64,000 bases of DNA from Allohahella marinimesophila. GTDB taxonomy: Bacteria > Pseudomonadota > Gammaproteobacteria > Pseudomonadales > Oleiphilaceae. The stretch lies in NCBI RefSeq assembly GCF_039538005.1, contig NZ_BAABBO010000001.1, positions 372,001-436,000 of the forward strand, written 5' to 3'. The position numbers and the translations under genes were made by a program. Below are positions 16,284 through 25,471 of the stretch, piece by piece (position 1 is the stretch's first letter; each line of letters begins with the position of its first letter). The notes under the pieces were generated by a model. That model was given only the letters and a program-made list of their open reading frames with translations. It did no database searches and was not told the origin of the DNA.

Positions 16284-17284
16284 CAGCGAAATCGAATGCA
16301 GTCGCCGAGCTACGCCGGCAGGACCGGACGCTAGGGCTCTTCATAGTAGTGGCCTGTGGCATTGCTCTTTACCTACTGTTGCAGCAGACCTACTCGCAGA
16401 GTCAGAAGCTTGGCTGGATACAACTGGAATCCTTGTTATCCAACTCCTTTGGGGTCAAGCCCGGCACGCTGATAGAGTTGTCTGGTGTCACGATAGGACA
16501 GGTGGGCGACGTACGTCTTCGCAAGGACGCCCGCGTCGAGATCGACACCCTCATCGACGACCAGTACGCCCAGTTGCTCAAAATCGACAGCAAACTTCAG
16601 GTAAGCAGCGCACTTGGCCTTGATACAGTCCTTTCGGGTTCGAGTCTGGAGTTGATTCCAGGGACTTCGGATCAGTTGCTCGACAATGGTGGTTCGATCG
16701 CGATCGTCGAGCCCAAGAGTATTGATCAGATCATGGACGAGATGAAGCTGGAGGAGCTGGCAACGCAGATCCAGACCATTGTGGCCAATCTCGAAACAAT
16801 CACAAGCAATCTGGCTGCTCAACAGACCGAGGTCTCTGTCGCTCTGGCTAACATGTCGGCTTTCACCGGAGAGCTGGTGGTCATCGCCGAAGACATTCCC
16901 GCACTACTGAAATCGGTAAATCATACTCTGGGATCCTTCGACAGCAGTCTCGATAATCTGGATGTGGCCATCAACAGTTTCGCGGAGCCCGCGGCGACAC
17001 TCATGCTCACCTCCGACCGTTTCATGATGAGCGCGGAGCAATCTATGCAGGCCTTGCAGCCCACACTTGAGGCAATGCCGAGTGTGCTGAGTTCCGCCAA
17101 TCAGACCATGCTGGCACTGAATAAACTGACGACTCAGGTGTCCAACCACTGGCTGCTGGGGGGCGAGGGGGCCTCGACAGAAGACAGCGCGCTTCGCCAC
17201 CGACTGCTTTCCGATGACTCGTTGTATGACTCACGTGAGACAGCTGCCGCCATGACGAATGGATCCAGATCAGATGACCAGTAA
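16280..17284 (+). CDS. MCE-domain (MlaD-like) substrate-binding protein
   Basis: A 334-aa protein with an N-terminal anchor (LGLFIVVACGIALYLLLQQ), a single MCE domain at about 40-130 (VKPGTLIELSGVTIGQVGDV, then SSLELIPG) and a long helical C-terminal region (about 155-290), as in MlaD/Mce proteins that form a periplasmic ring or tube. It would shuttle lipids to or from the MlaE-like permease encoded upstream. It overlaps the pseudo-ATPase gene by 4 nt. The C-terminal region is longer than in MlaD of E. coli, as I recall, and could form a tunnel or reach the lipoproteins encoded next. The domain call is secure and the cargo is unknown. Confidence 0.88.
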   Translation: MTAKSNAVAELRRQDRTLGLFIVVACGIALYLLLQQTYSQSQKLGWIQLESLLSNSFGVKPGTLIELSGVTIGQVGDVRLRKDARVEIDTLIDDQYAQLLKIDSKLQVSSALGLDTVLSGSSLELIPGTSDQLLDNGGSIAIVEPKSIDQIMDEMKLEELATQIQTIVANLETITSNLAAQQTEVSVALANMSAFTGELVVIAEDIPALLKSVNHTLGSFDSSLDNLDVAINSFAEPAATLMLTSDRFMMSAEQSMQALQPTLEAMPSVLSSANQTMLALNKLTTQVSNHWLLGGEGASTEDSALRHRLLSDDSLYDSRETAAAMTNGSRSDDQ

Positions 17285-17300
17285 CCCCAGGGTGCCCCCG

Positions 17301-18347
17301 ATGCTCTCCAGTTTTTCGACCTGCCTTTTAATCCTGTTGCTGTCTCTGACGCTCACGCTCGCCGGGTGCAAGTCAGTACCACCAGTGTATCCCTCGGCGA
17401 ACTCACTCAACAATCAGAGTGCCTTGACGTCGCAGCCTGTGCAGACCAACGAGGTGCCGCAGTGGGCTCTGGCACCTCCATCCGACTCGGTGTCGGCCAT
17501 GTATGGCGTTGGCGAACGATCGACGCTGGACCAGGCCAAGAAGGCAGCGCTGGCGGAAATCGCAGGTAAGCTGGGTACGTTTATTCAGGCGCAGACGGAG
17601 ACCTCGCTCAGCATGAGGGCCGGGCAGACGTCGGAGTCGCTGCAGGAGGACATTCAGGCCACCGTGGCCAGCACGGAATTCAGTGATTTCGATGTCGTCG
17701 AAACGGCCGTACAGGGTGGTCGATACTGGGTACTGGTCAAGGTGGACAGGAAAACGATGGCTGATCGGCTCAACGCGAAAAGTGCTCAGATAGAGGCTGA
17801 GCTGAGCGCCGATTTTGCTGATTTTTCAAAACGGTCCTCGCTGGCCAAAGTCCGTCGGCTGCCCGATCTCCAGAAGAAACTGGATCGCGCGCAGCAATAT
17901 CAGCTGACCCTAAAGGCCCTCAATCCTGGACTCGATGTCACTACGCTGCAGAGCTCGTCCCGACAGCGTCAGCAGATGCTTGATAACGCTCAGCAAGCGC
18001 TTCGGGTCAGACTCGAGCACGATCAGAATACCGCTGTATTTGCCAATCAGCTCAAGGGCCTGCTCAGTGCCAGCAAGCTCATTCTGGAGCAGGGGAGCAA
18101 CCGGCAGGGCAAGTCGGTGATTGCGATTCGCAGCGACGTCACCTATCAGGAAGTGTTCGGCGATCAGATGGTCAAGATGCTGGTCGATATTCAAGCCATA
18201 GACGACAAAGGGGCTGTGATTGCCACATCAAACCATGTGGTATCTGGTGCTTCCAGAACAAGCCGGCAGGCTGCACTCGAGCAGGCCAATCATAAACTTG
18301 CACAGACCTTCTCCGAGCAGGGACTGCTGCAGGCCTTAGGACTTTAA
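17301..18347 (+). CDS. LPP20-family lipoprotein with long C-terminal extension
   Basis: A 348-aa lipoprotein from ATG 17301, which has AGGGTG six bases upstream and a perfect 19-residue signal ending LTLAGC. Starts at 17259 or 17274 would overlap the MCE gene. After the Cys and a spacer comes VPQWALAPP, the LPP20 domain onset, with AMYGVGERSTLDQAKKAALAEIAG. A coiled-coil-like region (about 180-240) and a C-terminal domain follow, the latter with VTYQEVFGDQMVKMLVDIQ. It is the third LPP20-type protein in the locus. It probably works with the MCE transporter at the envelope. The lipoprotein and domain calls are good and the role is unknown. Confidence 0.8.
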   Translation: MLSSFSTCLLILLLSLTLTLAGCKSVPPVYPSANSLNNQSALTSQPVQTNEVPQWALAPPSDSVSAMYGVGERSTLDQAKKAALAEIAGKLGTFIQAQTETSLSMRAGQTSESLQEDIQATVASTEFSDFDVVETAVQGGRYWVLVKVDRKTMADRLNAKSAQIEAELSADFADFSKRSSLAKVRRLPDLQKKLDRAQQYQLTLKALNPGLDVTTLQSSSRQRQQMLDNAQQALRVRLEHDQNTAVFANQLKGLLSASKLILEQGSNRQGKSVIAIRSDVTYQEVFGDQMVKMLVDIQAIDDKGAVIATSNHVVSGASRTSRQAALEQANHKLAQTFSEQGLLQALGL

Positions 18348-18371
18348 AGAATAATTCAGAGGGAAGGGACA

Positions 18372-19412
18372 ATGAAATTGAATCTACGTTCAGTGTTGTG
18401 TGCTGCCATGAGCTTCGTGCTGATCGGCAGTCTGGTTGGCTGCAAGACCATGAGGGGCGACAAGGTTGCCGTTCAGATGATGCCTATTGTCGAGCTTGAG
18501 GAGGCGCCAGGTACCAAGGCGCAGGACACTGATAATTTCCGGGTTATCGTCACCGATATCAAGAGTGATTTCGATTCGACGCTGGCTCCAAATCTGCACA
18601 AGACCCTGTTCGGTACACTGGGCCGAATCATCACTGAGAGTGGGGCAGAGCGTGTGAGAATAGAACGCCAGCTCAGAACGAAGCTGGAAGATGAGTTCAA
18701 ACGCATTGAAATGGAAGGCAGGTCTGAATATACCTCCCCAAAGGCGGCTAACTTGGCTATCTCCGGAGAGTTGACGACAGCGACAATCACGACCAGTTAT
18801 GATCCCGAACCACTCAACTACGATTTCAAGAAAGGCAAGTTCGTCAAAGGGCCTGCCGAGTGTACCTACAACGCCCTTGTTGAAGGGGCACTCAATTTCT
18901 ACACCGTCAACCCTGTGCAGAAAATAGAATCCGTAGCGTTCAGTGGTACTGACTCGTCCACTTTACCTGCCACCTATAATGGCTGCCCTGATTTCAATCC
19001 AACCCAGGCGCAGAACCTGTTCTCCGAGACACTGAACAAGACGATGAAAGCCGAGAGTCACCGGGTCAAGAGTCTCATGGCAGCCTCAGGTTCTGTGGTC
19101 ATGGCGCATCATGACGCAAAGAACAACAAGTACTATTTCCGCACTTCCATAAGTCCCTCTGCGGGTGCGGTAGTCGGGGCGACAGCTGAATTTATCGAGG
19201 TACAGAATATTGCCGGGATAGACGAGGAGTTTACGATTACAAGTGGTGAAATCGTCTGTACCACGCTGTCTAACAAATACAGTTTCGTTGAGCTCGATGG
19301 CACTCAGATCGATGGACGTATCCAGAAGGGCACCAAGGTTAAACTGTCGTTTGCCGAGGGCACCGATATTTTTACGCAGCTCGGCCTGCCCCAGACACAG
19401 AGTGGTTGCTGA
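18372..19412 (+). CDS. Lipoprotein of unknown function, possibly CsgG/LpoB-like
   Basis: A 346-aa lipoprotein: lipobox LVGC (Cys about 24) and a strong ribosome site (GAGGGAAGGG). The mature part has FRVIVTDIKSDFDSTLAPNL and ERVRIERQLRTKLEDEF, faintly like the CsgG/LpoB pattern of a strand followed by helices that bind another lipoprotein or penicillin-binding protein. Residues 205-300 (THRVKS region to SLMAASGSVVMAHH) have no recognisable match. It is the last gene of the sigma-headed operon, 24 nt after the LPP20 gene. The lipoprotein call is secure; the CsgG/LpoB similarity is weak and uncertain. Confidence 0.7.
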   Translation: MKLNLRSVLCAAMSFVLIGSLVGCKTMRGDKVAVQMMPIVELEEAPGTKAQDTDNFRVIVTDIKSDFDSTLAPNLHKTLFGTLGRIITESGAERVRIERQLRTKLEDEFKRIEMEGRSEYTSPKAANLAISGELTTATITTSYDPEPLNYDFKKGKFVKGPAECTYNALVEGALNFYTVNPVQKIESVAFSGTDSSTLPATYNGCPDFNPTQAQNLFSETLNKTMKAESHRVKSLMAASGSVVMAHHDAKNNKYYFRTSISPSAGAVVGATAEFIEVQNIAGIDEEFTITSGEIVCTTLSNKYSFVELDGTQIDGRIQKGTKVKLSFAEGTDIFTQLGLPQTQSGC

Positions 19413-19480
19413 CTGATTTGCCTCCGCGTCGGTCTGCTGTCAACCTGAGCTGACTTCAGATCAGCCCTTACAGGACCGCG

Positions 19481-20629
19481 ATGCACAGGACAGCCCGTTT
19501 CATACACTCTTCCGACTGGCAACTTGGCATGACCAGGGCCTTCTTCACCGAGGAGGCCGCCGCGCGATTCAGCCAGTCCAGGATCGACGCCATAGAACAA
19601 CTAGGTGTGCTCGCCACCTCCCATTCTGCGGACTTTATCGTGGTGGCGGGTGACGTATTCGAGTCAAATCAGTTGTCTCGTACTACGGTGCTACGGGCAC
19701 TCGAGGCTTTGAAGTCCCTTCCCGTGCCAGTATTCCTTCTGCCGGGCAATCATGATCCGCTGGATGGGAGCTCGATCTTTTTGACGCCGGAGTTTCTTTC
19801 GGCGGCACCTCACATTGTCGTGCTGAAAGACGACGAACCTGTTCCAGTACCTGGCCTTTCAGATGTTGAGGTCGTGGGTGCACCCTGGCGGACGAAACAT
19901 CCCAGCACGGATCTGTGCGCCCGGCTTCTGAGCAGGCTTGAGCCTTCTGATACTGCGCTCAGAGTGGGCGTCGCGCACGGCCAGGTGAACACATTGTCGC
20001 CCGATGCCACCCGGCCCGAAATCATCAGTCTCTCTGCTGCTGAAGCGGCCGTGCAGGATGGCCGCATCCATTATCTCGCCCTCGGCGATCGTCACTCAGT
20101 GACTTCGGTCGGCAGCAGTGGACGAATATGGTACTCAGGTGCGCCGGTAGCCACCGCTTTCGATGAGGTCGATCCCAATAAGGCACTCCTTGTCGACCTC
20201 AGCGAGGCCGAGTGTAAGGTTGATGTGCTGAATGTCGGCGACTGGCACTTCATTGCAGAACATCGTCATCTCAATGGTGCTGAGGACCTGAAATTGCTTG
20301 CTGAGTGGATGTCGAGCCTGCGGGCAAAAGATCGAACAGCTTTGAAAATTGGTCTGACGGGCACCATCAGTCTCCATTGCGCTGCTGAGCTTGATCAGCT
20401 CTTCGATACTCAGGCTGAACTGTTTGCCAGCCTGAGCCGTCGTGAGCGAACTTCGAGCCTGACCATTGTGCCTGACGAACTCGACGAAGACAGTCTTGCA
20501 CTGACGGGTTATGCGTTGGAAGCCTGGAGAGACCTTCAGCGGGCGGCGCATAGCGATCCAGTGGCCGAAGATGCACTTCGTCTGTTCTATCGCCTCAGCG
20601 GTCAGCAATCGGGGGTGATCAGGCGATGA
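19481..20629 (+). CDS. SbcD/YhaO-like DNA repair nuclease (Mre11 family)
   Basis: A 382-aa metallophosphoesterase of the Mre11/SbcD type, probably the nuclease of a two-subunit complex with the next gene. Motif I is HSSDWQLG (Asp present, but Gln where DxH has His), II is VVAGDVFESN, III is LPGNHDPLD, IV is GVAHGQV and V is ALGDRHS. A capping region lies at about 240-380. The Gln in motif I occurs, as I recall, in some YhaO-type relatives, so it may be natural. The gene ends in an ATGA overlap with the ATPase gene, indicating fixed stoichiometry. It acts on DNA ends or hairpins in the cytoplasm. The family is secure. Confidence 0.87.
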   Translation: MHRTARFIHSSDWQLGMTRAFFTEEAAARFSQSRIDAIEQLGVLATSHSADFIVVAGDVFESNQLSRTTVLRALEALKSLPVPVFLLPGNHDPLDGSSIFLTPEFLSAAPHIVVLKDDEPVPVPGLSDVEVVGAPWRTKHPSTDLCARLLSRLEPSDTALRVGVAHGQVNTLSPDATRPEIISLSAAEAAVQDGRIHYLALGDRHSVTSVGSSGRIWYSGAPVATAFDEVDPNKALLVDLSEAECKVDVLNVGDWHFIAEHRHLNGAEDLKLLAEWMSSLRAKDRTALKIGLTGTISLHCAAELDQLFDTQAELFASLSRRERTSSLTIVPDELDEDSLALTGYALEAWRDLQRAAHSDPVAEDALRLFYRLSGQQSGVIRR

Positions 20630-23250
20630 AGCTGCTCAGACTCTCACTCGAGAACTGGCGGGGCGTGGTTGTCAGGAATATCGATTTTTCGGACGGCGTG
20701 ACGCTCATCGAAGGCCCCAACGAGATTGGCAAGTCGACATTGATCGAAGCGCTACGCACCTTGTTCGCAGAGCTCGATTCATCGAACAAGAAAAGTGTCA
20801 AAGCCATTCAGCCTGTGGGCGAAGATGTCGGTAGTCGAGTTGAAGCAGAAGTCGTCACTGGGCAGTACCATTTCGTCTACGCAAAGACTTACAACAGAAA
20901 AGCGCAGACTACGCTTCGCATTCTGAAGCCTGAGCCCGCTCAGCTCACCGGTCGAGAGGCCCATGAACGAGCAGAGCTTATGCTGGCCTCGACCATAGAC
21001 ATGAGTCTCTGGAATGCGCTGCTGGTGGAGCAGGGTAAAGAGATCAGGGGCGCTGGTCTGTCCGAGTCTGCCGGTCTGGCACGAGCGCTGGATGAGGCAG
21101 TCGGGAGTGCCGCCAGCGAACAGGATGATGCGGGCGTCTTCGAGCGGGTTCAGGCTGAATACGAGCAGTATTTCTCGCTGAAGACTGGCAAGCCCCGGCT
21201 CGCAAAACTCGACAATGAAGTGGAGGTGCTCGAATCAGCCGTCGACCAGGCCAAGACGGCGCTGACTGAGGTCATTACCGATACGGCGGATCATGAACGG
21301 TGTATCGCTGAAATCCAGCGGCTGGAAAGCGCTGGTCCCGAACTGCAAGGTGCCTTGGCGAAACGGCAGGCAGAGTGGGAGGCCGTCAGCTCGATTGAGC
21401 AGCAGGGCAAGGCCGCGCGGGCAGACCTTGCCACAGCTCAGCAGCTCTGGGAAGTTGTCCGCGATGAAGAACTGCGACGGATGCGAGCGACTGAACAGTG
21501 CGACCAGGATCTAGGCGCGCTCGAAAACAAGCGACGCGAAGTGACTATATTTTCATCCAGACTCGAACAGACCCGGGCTAGGAATGAAGCCGCCGATCTC
21601 AGACTGCGTGAACTGAAGGGGCAGTTGAAGGAAGCGCGTAGTCGGCTGGCCATCGCTCGGGCCGATGAGCGTTATCTGGATCAGCTTGCCGAGCTGGAAC
21701 GGGAAGAACAGCGGCAGCAGCAATGTCTCGCACTCAGCGAACAGATGGCTGCGGAGCGTGCAGTTTTGAACGGAATTAGCGTCAACGCCGAAAGACTGGA
21801 TGTTCTGCAAGAAGCCGAGCGCCAATTGCAGCTGGCGCGCGGCCAGCGTGACCTTGCAGCTACCCTTGTCGAAGTATCGGCGCTGAAGGATTTCACTCTC
21901 GAAATAGATGGTGAGCCACTGGATGTGCGAAGCGGAGCCCTGGAGACACGGCATGCCCTGGCAGCCTTGTCGATCACTATTCCAGGCCTCGCAAGGCTTC
22001 GAATCGTGCCCTCGCAGACATCGGCCGAGCTCGAAGAGAAGTTTCTCGAAGCCAGGGCCAATGTGACGACAGCGCTGAAACGCTGCGGCGTGGACACACT
22101 TGCCGAAGCTTTCGCCGCCGATGCTCGACGATTACAGGCTAGCCATACGCTCGGAACCTTGAGTGACAGGCGTAAAGCCTTGCTGGGAGACGATGATGAA
22201 GCGGAGCTGGAGGCGCGAGTCGCTCAAAAGCGGGCCAACTGCGCGCAATATGTGAATGAGCGGGAGACTGAGGAGGCGCTTCCCGGCGATCTCTCACAGG
22301 CTCGTTTGCATGTTAAGCGGCACGACCAGAAGATGAGAGAAATCGAACAGGCGCTCGAGCTTGCCCAGTCGGATCATGAGGCGGCGCGCGCTGACTTTGA
22401 GCAGGTGCATGCTGACCAGCGTGTCGCTTCGCAGGCGGTAGAAGGGCTCGAAGCCGATCTACAGCGGCGTCGTGCTGAACTGTCTGCGAGTGAACTGGCG
22501 GAATCCAGTGAATCGCTTCGCTCACGGCTGCAGGCGCGCGCCAGGGAAAAGGAGGCTGTCGAAGCAAAACTTCGTTCACTGGAAAAACAGCTGGCCGAGT
22601 GCTCGGTAGAATCGGTGGAAGCCTTGTTGCTGAATGCTCGGGCGAGCTGTGATCGGCTGCAGAATGAATTGCTTGAGCAGGTAAAAAGACGAGCCATTCT
22701 TGACGATCGGCTTGAAAAGGCGCAGGCCGACGGTCGCCAGGAAAGGCTGGACGAAGCGCAGCGCAAGCTTATTGAACTCAAGCGAAGTGTGGCGGCCGAA
22801 AAGCGGCGTGCAGCCGCTGCTAAGCGATTGTGGGAGTGTATCAATCAACACCGCGACGCCACCCGAAAAGCCTACTTGCGGCCTTTGAAGGAAGGTATCG
22901 AAATGCTGGGGCGTATTGTGTTTGGCGCAGACTTCGAGATTGCACTCGCCGACGACTGGTCACTATCGTCATGCACGCGTAATGGCCGGACCATCCCTTT
23001 TGAAGCGCTCAGTGTGGGGGCGAAGGAACAGTTGGGCATCCTTACGCGACTGGCTGCGGCCAAAATTGTTTCGAGACATGGTGGCGTGCCCGTCATTATC
23101 GACGATGCGCTGGGCTTTTCAGACCCCAGTCGGCTCGAAACAATGGGCGCTGCTCTGGCCTACTGTGGGGCACATTCCCAGATCATTCTGCTGACCTGTA
23201 CCCCAGGTCGTTTCAGCTACGTCGGCAATGCTGAGCGTGTTCGCCTGTAA
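20626..23250 (+). CDS. SbcC/YhaN-like SMC-type ATPase
   Basis: An 874-aa Rad50-like ATPase: Walker A GPNEIGKST (about 31-39), a long coiled coil (about 180-750), signature ALSVGAKEQLG (near 800) and Walker B VPVIIDDALGF, with LLTCTPGRF at the H-loop position lacking the usual His. I see no CxxC zinc hook, which fits the YhaN group rather than SbcC/Rad50. It pairs with the nuclease encoded just upstream. Together they may process DNA ends. The ATPase class is secure. The pair is the second SMC-type system in the window, besides the recD-linked condensin. Confidence 0.85.
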   Translation: MKLLRLSLENWRGVVVRNIDFSDGVTLIEGPNEIGKSTLIEALRTLFAELDSSNKKSVKAIQPVGEDVGSRVEAEVVTGQYHFVYAKTYNRKAQTTLRILKPEPAQLTGREAHERAELMLASTIDMSLWNALLVEQGKEIRGAGLSESAGLARALDEAVGSAASEQDDAGVFERVQAEYEQYFSLKTGKPRLAKLDNEVEVLESAVDQAKTALTEVITDTADHERCIAEIQRLESAGPELQGALAKRQAEWEAVSSIEQQGKAARADLATAQQLWEVVRDEELRRMRATEQCDQDLGALENKRREVTIFSSRLEQTRARNEAADLRLRELKGQLKEARSRLAIARADERYLDQLAELEREEQRQQQCLALSEQMAAERAVLNGISVNAERLDVLQEAERQLQLARGQRDLAATLVEVSALKDFTLEIDGEPLDVRSGALETRHALAALSITIPGLARLRIVPSQTSAELEEKFLEARANVTTALKRCGVDTLAEAFAADARRLQASHTLGTLSDRRKALLGDDDEAELEARVAQKRANCAQYVNERETEEALPGDLSQARLHVKRHDQKMREIEQALELAQSDHEAARADFEQVHADQRVASQAVEGLEADLQRRRAELSASELAESSESLRSRLQARAREKEAVEAKLRSLEKQLAECSVESVEALLLNARASCDRLQNELLEQVKRRAILDDRLEKAQADGRQERLDEAQRKLIELKRSVAAEKRRAAAAKRLWECINQHRDATRKAYLRPLKEGIEMLGRIVFGADFEIALADDWSLSSCTRNGRTIPFEALSVGAKEQLGILTRLAAAKIVSRHGGVPVIIDDALGFSDPSRLETMGAALAYCGAHSQIILLTCTPGRFSYVGNAERVRL

Positions 23251-23318
23251 ACGCCATCTGCCCTAAACCACTCTTCGGGACGTAACTCAAGTAAACCTCG
23301 AAACATGCGGAGTGTTAC

Positions 23319-24278
23319 ATGGGATTGTTGAAGAATGGTGAGTGGCAGGATACCTGGTACGACACCAGTGACGGTGAGTTCAAACGTGAAGCGGCACAAC
23401 TGAGGAACTGGGTAGGCGCGGAAGCAGACGAGCAGGGCTTCCCTGCCGAGTCAGGCCGCTATCATCTCTATGTATCGCTGGCCTGCCCCTGGGCGCATCG
23501 AACCCTCATTTTCCGCAAATTGAAGGCGCTGGAAAACCATATCGACGTCTCGGTTGTGAGCCCCTACATGCTCAAACACGGCTGGACCTTCGATCGCTCG
23601 GAAGGCAGCACTGGTGACCGCTTGCACGAGGCAGACTATCTCCATCAGTTATATACACGCAATAAGGCGGATTACACGGGCAGAGTCACTGTGCCGGTGC
23701 TGTGGGACAAAGTGCAGGGCCGTATCGTCAACAACGAGTCAGCTGAGATCATTCGAATGTTCAACTCGGCTTTCAACCACATCACGGGAAATCAAGACGA
23801 TTACTATCCTGAAGCGCTTCGTGGAGACATCGATGCGGTGAACGAAGATGTTTACGAGCATATCAACAATGGCGTATATCGCTGCGGTTTCGCTACCGAG
23901 CAGTCAGCCTACGAGGATGCTTACTTAGCGCTGTTTGCTGCGCTTGACCGCGTAGAAGAACGGCTTTCGAAACAGCGCTATCTGGCAGGATCGCGGATCA
24001 CTGAGGCCGACTGGCGTCTGTTTACAACGCTCATCCGCTTCGACGCTGTGTACCACGGGCATTTCAAGTGCAACAGACAGCGTCTCGAAGACTTTCCTGC
24101 CCTCTCGGGATATGTCAGAGAGCTTTACCAGTGGCCCGGGCTCGAAGAGACAGTGAACTTCTCCCATATCAAAGGGCATTATTATTACAGCCATACCATG
24201 ATCAATCCGACTCAGATCATACCTGCAGGTCCGGACATCGATTTTACGAGCTCGCATGATCGTCAGCAGATGTCATGA
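23319..24278 (+). CDS. yqjG: Glutathionyl-hydroquinone reductase (YqjG/ECM4 type)
   Basis: A 319-aa Xi-class glutathione transferase that reduces glutathionyl-hydroquinones, using Cys56 in VSLACPWAHRT as the nucleophile. The N-terminal GEWQDTWYDTSDG-like segment, the thioredoxin fold with CPWAHR, and a C-terminal helical domain with TEADWRLFTTLIRFD and FSHIKGHYY match the family. The length fits. The start has GGAGTG seven bases upstream. It is transcribed alone, after the YhaN-like gene. It is a cytoplasmic enzyme of quinone and xenobiotic detoxification. The call is secure. Confidence 0.92.
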   Translation: MGLLKNGEWQDTWYDTSDGEFKREAAQLRNWVGAEADEQGFPAESGRYHLYVSLACPWAHRTLIFRKLKALENHIDVSVVSPYMLKHGWTFDRSEGSTGDRLHEADYLHQLYTRNKADYTGRVTVPVLWDKVQGRIVNNESAEIIRMFNSAFNHITGNQDDYYPEALRGDIDAVNEDVYEHINNGVYRCGFATEQSAYEDAYLALFAALDRVEERLSKQRYLAGSRITEADWRLFTTLIRFDAVYHGHFKCNRQRLEDFPALSGYVRELYQWPGLEETVNFSHIKGHYYYSHTMINPTQIIPAGPDIDFTSSHDRQQMS

Positions 24279-24368
24279 AAGTGCCGAGACATTATCGGGA
24301 CCGTTACTGCCTCTTCCCCAGCCGCTATACTTGAGGATCATTCATTTCTAAGGTCTGCGGTAACGTTC

Positions 24369-25064
24369 ATGAAGATAGGCATTCTCAAACCTGGTCGCGT
24401 CCCTGACGACCTGCTTCCAACCTTCGGTGACTATGACGGGATGTTTGTCCGCCTGCTTGGAGAGACGCATTTCAGCTTTGAAGTCTATTCGATTCTCGAC
24501 GGTCATTTGCCGACGGATCCGCAGGCGGCCGACGCCTGGCTGATTACTGGTTCGAGACATGGCGTTTACGAGCCGCACGCCTGGATCGCACCATTGGAAG
24601 CTTTCATCCGCGCCTGTTTCGAAGCTGATCGTCCCATAGCTGGCATTTGTTTCGGCCATCAGATTATCGCCCAGGCCATGGGGGGGCGTGTTGAAAAATT
24701 TCATGACGGCTGGTCGATTGGTGCCAAGGCCTATGAGTTTGCTGATGGGGAAGCCTTGTCGATCATGGCTTTTCATCAGGATCAGGTTATCGATGCGCCA
24801 GCTTCTGCCGAGTGTTTCCTGCACAATGACTTTTGCAGGTACGCAGGGCTTTCTTATGGTCACAACGCTTTGACCCTGCAGCCACATCCAGAGTTCGATT
24901 CGGCCTTCATGGCTGAGTTGATTAAAGACCGTACCGCCATACTTGGGGACGAGCTGCAGGCCCAGGCACTTGACTCCCTTCAGCGCTCACTGTCGACCAG
25001 TAAAGTTGCAGCGGTATTGTCCCGGTTTTTCCTGGAACCCCAGCGGGCGCCATACCTGGATTAG
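24369..25064 (+). CDS. Class I glutamine amidotransferase-like protein
   Basis: A 231-aa GATase with nucleophile Cys94 in AGICFGHQII and His173/Glu175 in LQPHPEFDS, forming the expected triad. The standalone form is like GMP-synthase-like or gamma-glutamyl-cleaving amidotransferases. It hydrolyses a gamma-glutamyl amide, but the partner or substrate is unknown. It is the right size for a single domain and has no synthetase fused. It is followed, convergently, by a DUF805 gene 20 nt away. The fold and catalytic residues are secure. Confidence 0.87.
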   Translation: MKIGILKPGRVPDDLLPTFGDYDGMFVRLLGETHFSFEVYSILDGHLPTDPQAADAWLITGSRHGVYEPHAWIAPLEAFIRACFEADRPIAGICFGHQIIAQAMGGRVEKFHDGWSIGAKAYEFADGEALSIMAFHQDQVIDAPASAECFLHNDFCRYAGLSYGHNALTLQPHPEFDSAFMAELIKDRTAILGDELQAQALDSLQRSLSTSKVAAVLSRFFLEPQRAPYLD

Positions 25065-25084
25065 GCAGGACGCCGCATTTTGAC

Positions 25085-25471
25085 TCACGAAATGCTGGCC
25101 GCGCTGCTGTCTCCCTCATCAGCCTGGGCCAGCTTTGGATTGGGGCCGAACTGGTTCGAGCCTGGCTGGCTATCCAGCACAAATAACACCAGCAATACGA
25201 GGCTGCCAACAAGGGGGATAAGCAGAAGAAGCATCCACCATCCGCTTCGACCAGTGTCGTGCAAACGACGAACCCCAACAGCCAACGCTGGAATGAAAGA
25301 CAAGGCAGTGAAAGCGAAATACAGTATGGACTCAATACCGAGCACTTTTTCAACAGCGATAAGCAGGAAAAGAGTCAGTACATAAATAAGTACCCACATC
25401 CAATATTCGCGCCTGCGAGCGCGACCACTAAACTGCGCATATTTTCTGTAAACCTCGATAAATGATTCCAT
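25085..25471 (-). CDS. DUF805 inner-membrane protein
   Basis: A 128-aa protein with the DUF805 pattern: the start FSGRARRREYWMW, two membrane helices (YVLTLFLLIAVEKVL; FAFTALSFIPALAV), VRRLHDTGRSGWW and a third helix (LLIPLVGSLVLLVLFVL). The family function is unknown. AAGGAG seven bases upstream of ATG 25471 confirms the start. It is convergent with the amidotransferase. The family is secure. Confidence 0.87.
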   Translation of the reverse strand: MESFIEVYRKYAQFSGRARRREYWMWVLIYVLTLFLLIAVEKVLGIESILYFAFTALSFIPALAVGVRRLHDTGRSGWWMLLLLIPLVGSLVLLVLFVLDSQPGSNQFGPNPKLAQADEGDSSAASIS

